Shown: one piece after another, positions 12,550 through 25,000 of the stretch
Numbering within the stretch: the stretch's first letter is position 1
Layout of the letters: the number at the start of each line of letters is the position of its first letter
Origin: Argopecten irradians
Taxonomy: Eukaryota; Mollusca; Bivalvia; Pectinida; Pectinidae
Assembly: GCF_041381155.1 (NCBI RefSeq)
Contig: NC_091138.1
Location: 30,931,604 to 30,995,603 of the forward strand
Direction: 5' to 3'
DNA length: 64,000 nucleotides
The notes under the pieces: generated by a model
What the model was told of the DNA's origin: nothing
What the model saw: the letters and a program-made list of their open reading frames with translations, nothing else
Database searches by the model: none
Position numbers and translations under genes: made by a program

Positions 12550-12730
12550 ATTCAGTTTCTGCATATTACAGAGTTAACTCCCTTGCGGGTAGGTATCCAT
12601 TGTCATTATTTTGTGAGCGCAATTCACGTCGTTTTCTCCGAAAGGTATGACCTTACGCTTGCAAACACATGACGTCACAATCAATGCCTATCCGCAAGGG
12701 CAGATAACTCTGTAATAGACAAATACAGAA
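12550..12730. mobile_element. MITE, CRE-bearing family, copy 1
   Basis: Terminal inverted repeats TGCATATTACAGAGTTAACT near the left end and the complement near the right, about 180 bp. The interior has TTTTGTGAGCGCAATTCACG and TGACGTCACAATCA. Just downstream of the minus-strand IDO-family gene. Confidence 0.8.
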
Positions 12731-13036
12731 TTGCATAAAAGCAAATCAGCTCAACAGAAATTAATGCAACGCGTTTGCTGTTGGTTTCAAATATAACAAC
12801 TTTTAATATTCTATCATTCCACCATAAAATATTATCAATAAAAAATATATAAATATAGATTATAACAAATAAGATATACATGGGATTTTGTAATTGCTGA
12901 TTTCCACTTCATTTATCCCGAGGTCCTCGTTACCATCGTAGCAGTTCATTAAGGGACGTGTTGTTATTTGATTGGTTCACTTGTTTTGTGTCTTAATTGC
13001 AACGCCGATTATTCTATTCCAGTAATGAACACAGTC

Positions 13037-16000
13037 CTAATTGCCTGTAGATTCATTTCTCATACCCTTAAGAAAGTTCATCAAATCTGAAATGTAATAA
13101 TACTGAGCATTCAAAACAGTTATCAGGTAAATAAATATCAGACTAGGAAACCAAATCTTCTGGACAACCTCATGTTATCTCAAGTATACATAACATAAAA
13201 AAAGAAATACATGAAACGTTTTTTATACAAATCCATACGCTTTAATTGGAATTGGCTTATGGCTAAACATTTCGTGATTATGACCAAACAAAACCGCCCA
13301 TTTAAATGGACCGAAGTATGCTACTCAGGCTAAATAGGTGTATATGATTAAATCATTCTTCAATAGAATAATAATAAAGTGAATTATGGATATAATGGGA
13401 ATAGCGTGGAACATTACCGGCAAAATATGATGCTTCAGTGTGGTAGCACTATATACAAGGGACAATCCACTATTACAAGGAGGAAAAACACAAATATACC
13501 CCAGCCTCCTAAAATATACAGACGTCCACACAGCGCCACATATTGCATACATGGGAGGCCGTCCTTAAACGACCATGGCTGATAATAGAACGCTATGCCC
13601 AATAAACCGAACCAAGCCATGTCTGAAAGCTTACCATCTATGCCCGGGACACTACCGTTGGCGGGAACCACTACATACCTATTCAACAAAAACAGTAATA
13701 TAACATTCAACTTTTATGGAAGATTATTAATATTTGGTTACGCTACGAACGAAATATCAAAAGTAATATTATTCATGTATATGATATTAATGAATAATGA
13801 TGCCATGGTACGTATGACATTCACTGCTCAGATTTAGAATGATGTGAAGCTATAAAACGGAGGGTTTTACATGAGAGCTGATGACGTAGGCTTCCCCGTT
13901 GTATTTCGTAATGTGTTTTTTAAATAGTCAAATGCAAAATTAAAAACATAATTCTTATAACATTATGCTGATAAAGATAATAAAAATTTTGATTTGATCT
14001 TATGGCGGTACTGGGTAGGTGACTTCTCTACGAGATATCTTTTTTATTACTGACTTCTCTTACTTAGTAACAATCTTGATATGACCGCTTCGGAAGTCAG
14101 CCAGTCCACGCAGACAACTTTCAAACGCTGATGTAAGGACCGCATCTTTCTGATTCATTACTGCAACGTTAAGAGTCTATATCACTGACAGTTTTCATTT
14201 ATACACATTATCCTTTTCATACCGCCATTGTATATTACAGAGTTAGCTCCCTTGCGGTAGGTATTTATTACGACATCATTGGTTTTTTTTTTGGTAAATG
14301 TAAAATAACAAACCTGACATTATTGAAGATATGGATAGCAAAAGAATTGGTAAGATATTAATATTTCCCCATAAACTTCTTTATTTTAATACACGCAATG
14401 ATAATTAAATATTGATACTTATAACAACGAGTCGCTATCGACTTACTACGTTATCATTTTAACGGTAGTTTTATTTTAACGATTTTCGTGCTGTTTTTGA
14501 AGCGAAAATTCATGTACGTCGCTAAATTTCGTAAATGAATAACTCCTGTATCAAACTGTACCTTTATTTACAACGGCGGTAATAAATCTTAATTTTTGTT
14601 ACTGATTGCGCTAAAATTTGACTGCGCTATAGAATTGAGCTAATAATGTTGAATTGCAGGAGACAGCAGCATACTTCGCTGACGAAGTAGCAGACGACAA
14701 GTCTTTTTGGAATTTCGGAATATTTATATAAAAGACCCACTACGTTTTCAAAACAAAAGTTCCTTAAAATCCATGTTAACATGTCAACGCTGCTTTTCCG
14801 TCTGACGCGCGGTAATTAAGATGACGGCTGGAAACATAATACGACCCAAGTTATAAAGATCCATTTTAACTTAAATGTTTAGAAGCTAATGATAAGTGTA
14901 TTTTCAACAGTTTTTAACTTTTGTGACTCTACAGAATTAACAATCTCTTTTTATATTACCATTATAAAATCCAAGCCGTTTTGGTATCGGGTAAACTTTG
15001 TTCCAAAAATACAAAACCATGACGTCCCGGAATCGCAAGCGTCATTGGTCTCTTTGACTGCATTACATTCAGGTAAAATTTAGGCAAAACGTGTTATCTG
15101 CAAAATGTAAGGGTTAGATTACCAAACCGACGAATCTGTGATCGTTCTTCTACAGTTTCTAGCAGCTTCCTATGTCCTAAGGGCATGTGCTTCCGGAAAA
15201 CATCGGTCATTGTTTTATTACCTGGTTCAATGATTGATAATACATTCATTATCATTTGTTATGTAACAGATATAATCTTTATAAATCGAGGTCAATTTAA
15301 CAAACCATTCTTCAATCCATATTTTTGATATTGCATTTTGAAAGCTTAAAGATGCATGTATAAATGTAGGTACATTATCATTTACGCCATTTTAAAGGGT
15401 TAGGGTAAGGTTCTATAATTTGTACCTTTAATTAACCTAAAGATATCTATTTTTCAGACGCAAGAAATAACTCCGATAGAATTGTCCTTATTTCAAACTA
15501 CTGATTCAATACATGTACTTCTAAATGATATATATCATAAATTGTCATAGTTTTGACAAGCATTGGTGTGTAACATACATTGGATGTTCTAGCATATCCA
15601 GTGGTGCGCGTTAGCAACATATAGGTACTGTGCAGTGGCAATATTAATGTTTAAAACCAGTATTCTATTCAATAATATGTACAAAAATATTATCATTTGG
15701 AGTGTACTAATATACGTAGCTACTGCCAGTTTGATCTTTTTTCGTTTTTTTTGTAATAATATTTCATAAAAGACAATAATCATATATTTTTCCTCCCCAT
15801 AAAACCTTCTCATCTCACATTGATATATTGTTTAATTCAAAACATTTATATAAGATCGGTATCAATACATCTCTTTCGAGATTCCAAAAAGGCTCGGGCT
15901 AAGTCCGATGTACAGTCGATTAGTCCAATGTTTATCTCCGCGAAAAAGTAATTACCAAACTAACTTTGAAAGGTTATTTTATATTGATAAAAAAATCCGT

Positions 16001-19000
16001 GAAAGCTTATCTCCTCAAACTTGTTTTGGTACAGAGATCGCAAAATTTAGTAACCGGGAAAGGAAGCTGGTTTACAGTGATGTACATTTCCCAGTGTTTA
16101 TATCAAATATACACGCATTGATACTCAGGGTGAGTGACGTACGAAATGTACAAAAGACAAAAGATAACACTAGACGACTTTACTATCAATAAGGTATAAA
16201 TCTTACCTTCGGTATGTTTTACCCCGAGAGCAGCGTCTACCAATGGGAGAGTAGATGTTGGTGCAGCACTGGCCGATGTCGCCTACCAACATACCAATAT
16301 TACAGAAACACTAATTCAACACATGGGGGATCATATCGTTAATCTCGAGTAAAATTGAATCAATTTAATGCTTTTCATATATCAGATTACGATTGTGAGA
16401 TTGAACAATGTCATCATCATTAGTGTTTTATACAAATTATTATATAATCAGACATTGGAAATCGGGGCGAATTCACTATTCATTACTCCATGCGAAGATT
16501 TTCTTTTTCAACCATCTCGGTTATATTTTAATTGTAGCGTTCTTTTGAGCATCATGATCAAACCTCACTAGATTTCGCTGTCGTTTGTTGTCTTCAACTT
16601 TATCATTCTACTCGTCTCCTTTGTCTTTCTATTGCCATACATAATGTGATCGTGTTTGTTTTATGTGTGTCCTGATAAATGGACACATGCCTTGAAATTT
16701 CAACAAAATAGTTTGTCTACACGGTCAGAATTACTTTCTTGTTCCATATCAGAAGATACAATCAATTTATCACATAATCCGCATTATATCCAGTGCTTTC
16801 GCACATGTAATATTTTTGTGTATTACACTAGTGAAATATGACTTGGGCGATTTTATTGGCTGAAAATCCATTGTGACGTCAGACAGAAACAATAAAATGA
16901 CGTCAGGATTACGAGGACGGTGGGACAAAATGGCGGCCTCTGCTGGATTTTCCGAATACATTTTGACTTAAATTCTTTGTTATGTAGGTATTTTTTATTT
17001 ATGTGATAAAAAGAATCTTAAAGTGTTCATTTCATATGAGATTTTATAAAACGAGTCTTAATTTTTGCGAGCCTTGGCGAGAAAAAAATAAAACTTCGAG
17101 ACGAAATGATCACTCATGTAAGATCCTATATATATTCATCAAATGCATATATAAGTATTGGTCTGCTTTCTGTTGGCAATTGTGGGAGTATATATATTCC
17201 AACTGAACACTGACAACTTTAACATGAAGCGCTAGCTGGATACAGTTCAATGATTAGATATACATGTACTTTCCAATCTTTCCCAGGATTCATCGCGGTA
17301 TCCGCATTTCTCATTTTATTGAAATATGAAGGATAACCATAATACAAAAAAAATGTATACTTACATATATAGGTTTATCACTAACACCCTCAAACAGAAG
17401 TCCCTCTGGTAACGGCGTGTTAGGCCCATACCTAGAGAGTTAAGATCTACATATAAATCTTACACTTTGATGACAAAGAATGTCCTCATTATATGTATGT
17501 AATACACTTAACACGTTATCAATTCCTCCATATCTTTTGCAAGGTTGTGCAGCATTCCAATATTTCGTTAGATACAAATGATCTAGAAATAGTACATTAT
17601 TACACAGTAAGTGAAACAATCTCAACAGTATCTTCTGTTAGTTTATTACCAACGGATGGACATACTTTTGCTTGTACTTATGGCAATGATTTTAGTTATT
17701 TTAAAGAAAAACTCTAAATGTCTGACGTACCTAAATTTTATAGTGAGCTGACAACAAAGAAATTATATGAGGCCCTTTCGCAATATTGTTTGTATATATA
17801 TACAACGTACATCGCAATGATTGCCATTGATTTTCATTAAGTATTCTCATTTATGAATAAGAATAATCAATCAGCATAGATAAAAAGCGTGAAAAATGAT
17901 ATAATGTTGATACACATTTAATTGAAAAGCTTGCTCCAAACTTCAAATTATGATCTTATTACCATATTATTCTATCTCGGGACTAAAAACTAATATGTTA
18001 AGAAAAACAATATAATGAAATAGGAAACACATTACATCTATATTAATAAGATAAACCTACCCTTTAAAGAAATTGGATAGAACATTAAAAAATGTACTGG
18101 CCGAGAGAACGTCTGTAAATATAAAGCATAATTTTAATAGCTGTTTTGGGTGTTTAATGTGCGTATACATAAATTTGAATTAATTCTACAATGTGTAATA
18201 ATACTTCTCAAGTACCATGTTTATAATAACGTGCTAATTCTCTAATGTATTATTTTGATAATATTTAATGCATGAAAGAAGTAGATATTGATAATATAAT
18301 GACTAAGATTACAGATTGCAAATGTCAAGAAAATATCTTGTCTGACAGATGTGCTCTTTCAAATTGTTTATTCAATGCAGAATCCTGAATTATTTTTTTC
18401 GAAATTTCAATTTATGGAATAATAAGTTAATAAATCTCGTTTTCGGGAAAATAACGTAATGATATTTTACCGTGATATCCATTTAGTAATTCAGTCATCT
18501 TTCTCAGAGTAGATGCAACATCCTCCAGACATTTCGTCAGAGACGAGGAATCTGAGTCCTCAGCGGCATACATGGCGTTTAAGACACACTGTACATAATA
18601 TCAATGTGGGGTTATAGCGGAGCAAATAAGTGCATAAATTGTACACAAAAGCATGAAATACAGTTTATACCAAAAGAAATGTTTTAGCCCTGTTGGCCAT
18701 CGGAAAATACCCATATGACGTGACTGGCGGCCATTTTCCAATATGGCCGCCAGAAACATTTAAAAACAAAACATACCAGATTAATAGTAAGTCTTTATTC
18801 TGACACTTTCAGAATTTGCTACTTCTCAAACAAGGTTTAAATGGTTAAATGAATTATTGACTTATTTGTTCAATGTATCATGGCCTGAAATTGACCTGAT
18901 ATTGGCCGGAATTTCTGGTCAATTTCTGATCAATTTCTTAAAAATTCTTAACCAGGTTAAGGTCAGAAATCCATGTGAACTTCTGGAGTAATCATTTATA

Positions 19001-22000
19001 CAGGCAAACTTTCCTCAATTGAATTTCAGCTCAAGAAATCTTGACCTGAAATTGATCTGAGATTAGCCAGAAATTCTGGTCAATTTCTGGTCAATTTCCG
19101 ATCAAACTGAGGTCAGGATTTTAAATCAGGAATTAATGTGAAATTCTGGTCAATTTCAGGTGAGGGAAATTCGCATGTGTACAGTGACAAGCGGTTTTAC
19201 TTCAGCTCATGTACATCATATAAAAAAAATATAACCAGGAATAAAATCAAGGGAAAAGGTAAGATAATGGATACACGAATGTATTAACACTATAACTTGA
19301 TCCAATTGTGCTTTCCGGTGTTAATTTTCACTTGATTGACAGCTTACCTGTATTGCAGGTAAGAATGCTAGTTCTATTCCAAGTGATACTCGCATGAACA
19401 TTTCCGTTTCGTGGCCACCGGGAAACAAGTATAGCGGCTTGATGTTGCTAAAACATTATAACTGCAGTACTTAATAATGTATTAAAAATACAATAAAGAT
19501 GCAACTGGGTTTTGTAAATTATTTTTGATAACCACATGAACTAAATGAATATTTTTATTGTCTTCGTCGTCAAAATATATTTACTAAAAGAGATAATGTT
19601 TTTTGTTTTTTGTTTTTTTTAATTTTTACTTTACCGCAATTTAATGTTTTAGAGAATGATTATGACTCACCTTTCAGGCAATCCGAAACCATCGGCACTT
19701 TTCGTAAACGATAAATTACCTTTTTCGTTTACGGAAGGTACAGAAGTTTACCAATTGACTTTGTAGGGAAGAGTTCACAAAGAGAAACTACTGTTTTGGA
19801 AAGGTAAACAACTCGCACCAAAAAACGCTGACCGCCGTCCATCAAACCAAAGACGTTTTTGCCATAAAATATTTTATCTTACAATAAAATTGTATATATT
19901 TGAAATCAATTTGATTGCATATTTGAATGATTATTGTTACACGTTGATTTCAAGCCATTAAAATTACAACGTGTCTAAGTAAATAGTTATACTTACTCCT
20001 TTGTCAGTGGTCTGTAGAACAAAAGTAATAATAATCGTATTAAGTAAAAAAACAATTTCATTATAATAATAAAAATAAACAAAATCTGAGTCTAGCGTCA
20101 TGAACATTCCTTAACTTTTAGAAATCCCTTTAAACTAAATTTGCCATAGGAAACACATTGCATAAATTAAGAAAAGTTTGTTTTTAATTACAACATATGA
20201 ATATATAATGCCTTAAGTAAAGAAATTTGATGAACAAGTACAATATCTTGTTTTAATCTGGAGACGGATTAATTGTACTTGTTTCTGGATCCAATCTTTT
20301 TAAGACATGTATGTTGTACTGCATCCTTATTGACTAAATCTTGTTTAAACCAAATGTTGACGAAACTGTGCTTTGATTAGTTTTACTTTTATACAAACAA
20401 CCACAACGTGCAAATTACGAGTACAATGCAAAACAGGAACTCCAAATTGTCTAATACTTTATCATTACAAGTACCACCTAACCTAACCCCCGTCTTAGTA
20501 AGGATATAGAAATGTAATGACCACCTAACCTAACCCCCGTCTTAGTAAGGATATATAAATGTAATGTCAGCAGTTCACTGTACTATTCAGTACTCTGATA
20601 AACTTCTCCTCCTAACTAACTCCATATGCCCATAAAGAATCATAGAAGTTATAAGACTCCAACCAGATCTATTTAAACAATAATGCATTAATATTATGGT
20701 TTGAAAAAAATACGTGGCGGCTGAAATGGACACCCTCGCTTAATTTTTGCATTCCATAAGAATATTAAATAATTTCAAAGATTAGAGAAAATAATAAAGT
20801 GACAGAGTCTACTACTTCGTTTTGATTTGATAATATGTCAACATATTGTATTAGATTAATGTAATCTTAGATGGGTCTGCAAAGTGGATAAGGATAAGTT
20901 AAACCAAACCCAAATGTCCTGGCAACACGAGGCTTCTGGAGTGTTTACCGGCTAAAATCTTACACGAGGGTTGAGATGCCACCGTCGACTTTACAGGGCG
21001 AATTTTTCCCATTTATAGAAAAAATTACAAAATTTTGATAGCTTATAATTAATATTTATTTGTTTTCATACCAAATCTGGCTTTCTGATTGGCCAATATT
21101 TTTTTTGTATACCACTAAAAAAAAATCCGAGATGGCGCGAAACCCCGACGTTATTGTGATGTCTCAATAGAGACATTGACGTTGCGTATTGATTCGGAAA
21201 AAAAGACTCCCTTGAAAAAACACTATAATGTTACATTTAAACATACTTCGTTTTATCAAATAGAGTATAAAAATTAATTATAAGTATTGATGTCACTACT
21301 TTTAAATTTTATCGGGTTTTGAAACAATTTTTTTCATACCCCGATAAAATTTAAAAGTAGTGATATCAATACTTAAGTGAGCATTATGTATGCGTCTTGT
21401 ACTTCCTAGGAACAACGCCATGACACTGTGATGGTAGGATCTTACCCTGTTTTGAAAGCAGAACAACTGAATCTGAATCCGAGGAGGAAATTCAGGAGTG
21501 CCTAGCCATGAGGATTGTATATCACATAGCTACCATCCTTACGGGTAGGTATCGATTGTGACGTCAATATTTTGTGAGCGAAACCCACGCCGTTAATTTA
21601 TTAATTAAAAAATTGTTACAACATTCAACTACAGCGTCAATTTTTCCCGCGAACTAACTTGGAGTCAGTAAACGAGACTCCCATTCAAGTATATACATGT
21701 ATTAGGTATCATTATACCAAGTCTAGGTTGCATTAATTCAGTAATGATTAAGTAATGGGAGTGACAGAAAATTAATATTCTTAACTGTATTACATTACGC
21801 TCGCAAACACATGACGTCACAATCAATCAATAGCCATCCTCAAGGGTTCAAGGGTTAACTCTTTATATGCAATTGCATCTCAAGTCACCTTCCATACATA
21901 CTCACGCTTTCGGGTCAACTGGTCGCCAGTTCCAAAGAATGACGTCACAATAACAAATTACTGGCGGGAGTGATAGTCTCTCAGACACGCCGTAAAAGGG

Positions 22001-25000
22001 TATTGCTATACATTTGGGTATTCCCTGCAATATGAAGTTGATACGTCACTAAGTTATATTTAACGTATATAATATGTATGTATAATTAACTTTAGGAGAA
22101 GAATACCATGATAGATAGCTTGTGTAACAGAAAAGGAGAAAAAGGACTGGCTTAACCGGGACTCGAACCCAGACCTCCGACTACTAGCCAGATACTCTAG
22201 CTGTTTAGCTGCTACTTGGTCACCGATATTCGACCTAGTTCAGCCCTGCTACACTAATTACAAAAATAAAATATCACACTTATCTATTATTTTATCTTTT
22301 TTATTGTTATTATTAATTTTTATTACCTTTGTGGGATTATTTGGTCCATTTTGCCAGACATAACCAGCTACAATAAAGGACAACTGCAAGTGTGCTAATC
22401 TCAGTTCCGCTTGTCCATTAAGTTTCTTATGGTCCAGCAGTTCGAGCTCAAAAAGAGATACACAAACTGTTTGATAATACGCTAAAGATGAACAGCCAAG
22501 GAGATAAAATAAATGACAAGTTTTATTTACGAACTCAAATCACACTTATGATAGCAATGGCCAAATTAGAGTACACGGTACAATTATGATATTATTATAT
22601 ATTTTATTATTACATAAACAACAATATCACACAAATCATATAAGTTATTTGAATATATTGCTATGTTGTACATCTAGAATTCATGAAATGCACAAATAGT
22701 ATCCAAACTTACATTTCGTTAATTCACATATTATCATTTAGTTAAACGTTCTACTAACAGCCAGGGACATGTAAAAACGAGCTAAGTTTGATGGTGAAGA
22801 AATTCGGAGTACCCGGAGAAAAACCACCGACCAGCGGTCAGTACCTGGCAAATATACATATAGTTAATTCATAAACTAGATAACCTAGACACACACCACT
22901 CTAGTAAGCAACATCATAAAGACTGGGTTAATGGTGATTTATGATAATCATGATGACCATTAAGCAGGTGTTGTCTTTACGTTGCAACGTTTACCTTATC
23001 CACGTGTTCCCAAACGGTTTTATTTTCTATCAGATCGACTAGGCGGCTTGATATATTGGTCCATGGCTGGAAATATTCCGGTAACTTCTCCTGTTCAACA
23101 AAGAATGGTAAACATATTTAGTATTGTTCCTTCAATTAAGCTATAATAAAGCTTTGGACGTTCTTTTAGACTTTCTATCAATGGTGGGAAAATGCATCAG
23201 GGACTTTGAATTATGGCTGGTCAGTTTCGTCTGCCTGTCCATACGAATGAAAACATACGAATGATACCATACGGGGAAAGACACACCATGTAAGCTGTGA
23301 TGGCCCTAATATCGCTATCAAATTACTATTATAATACATGTATATTCAATTCAGTTTTACTATGATTATACCATACATATCATTAGATAACAGAAATTCT
23401 AGAATGAAGGAGATATTGATTTTAGTGGTAACATAGCCACGTGTTGTAGTCGTTAGTACCATAAATATGCTTGTAGATACACTCGAATTTGGTTTAACAT
23501 ATTTATAGTTATATGTTCCTAGTTGTTTTTCCAGTACCGGCACAGTTAAGTCCCTCTCTACCGGACTCGGTAACGGATACGGACCAATCACAAATCAGGA
23601 TTTGAGAAATTGGTAGGAGATTTCGCGTGCAACTACACCGAAACCAGCGTTGACCCCGGTCCAAACATGAACATGGAATTGGTAAGTTTTGGGTACATTT
23701 TTCTAAATGTATACTTTTACCCAAGACTGGATATTTTACCCAAAAATAGATCGTAAGCTACTTTATTAATATTTTACCGGGACATTTTGACATTGTGTTT
23801 ACCCAATGTCTGTTAAATGATAGTAGCAGAAAATACTAGAGTATCTTGATTAATGTAAATTTGTAAAGTAATACCCAATAATTATTTCTGGGACATTTTC
23901 ATATCTGAACTATTTTATCAAATAATGTACAAAGTTTATCAATCAAATATTGTACTGTGAGCTTGAACCAATAAGGATTGTGAATTTCGTGAATGTTGTT
24001 TTTATAATAAATTGTAAACTGTATTTTCTGTCTCTGGTTTTCTTTTGGTCACAGTGCTAGGCTGGGAACAAACTTTTTTTTATGTAAACAGTCCTTACCC
24101 AAAACTCGGACACGATTATTATACCGGATAAAGGAAACGTTACACTATATTACAGTTAAAGTTCCTTCCCAGTTAATATTACCTTATAATTATTTAAAAA
24201 TTCTTGTCTTTTTTTTCTATATTTCGTCTTCTCTATTTTATATATATTTTAGCTAATTGAACAACTTCAGGAAGATTATTCCATGTTCAAGTAGTTCTGA
24301 TGGCGAATGTTTTGCTTCAAAGCGTGATCCTGAATTGACGTTGGGATATCATCTTTATGTTTCTTAACATATTAATCATGGTAAACGTATCTTCTTTATT
24401 TTCAGCATATTCGGGAATACAAAAGTTGGCGATGAAGGGCTCATATACTGACAATAAAGTAAATGCATTTATACGTTTTAACAATTAATCGCTTAACAGT
24501 TGAATACGGGTTTGAAATTTCTCGCAAAGATGAATATTTTGCGAAAATAAACTCGATTATATGTGATTTATTGACAATACACACGCTAGAGAAGGACAGT
24601 TCTTATGTTATTTTTGTTATGTTTGAATATAGAAAGATCGGTATGCTATACATACATTGTCAGTATTTGTTGATGTATTCTCGTCAAGGTTGCATGGCGA
24701 GAACAGCCGTAGTGTTTACATATATTAACTAAGTTCATGTGAGGCCATATCATACATATACAGTAAAGGTCAGATTAGGTCAGTCAGGTATCTAGGACAT
24801 CAACAACTATAGGGTCATAATTCAAGACCTGTGGGTCTCTTTTAACTTAATATGTCGTTCTATTAAGACAGTCATAGCATTAAATGCTTTCAGTATTTGA
24901 CTAATATCAAATACATTCCCGATATGTATGAAAAATTCGATATATCAGTAATGACATGTTGATATAGCTAGCACACGACCGATCTTTATTTTCATAACAC

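Noticed and set aside
13435-13710. 91-residue minus-strand open frame
   Set aside because: Only 13635-13678 is an exon; the rest is read-through into an intron with a SINE tail.
14880-15085. Extra exon candidate in the minus-strand IDO gene between exons 11 and 12
   Set aside because: The sequence belongs to a dispersed repeat with another copy at 1283-1705, and the flanking exons already join in phase.
22140-22250. Possible tRNA gene on the minus strand
   Set aside because: Good B-box but no consistent acceptor stem or cloverleaf; better explained as a SINE head.
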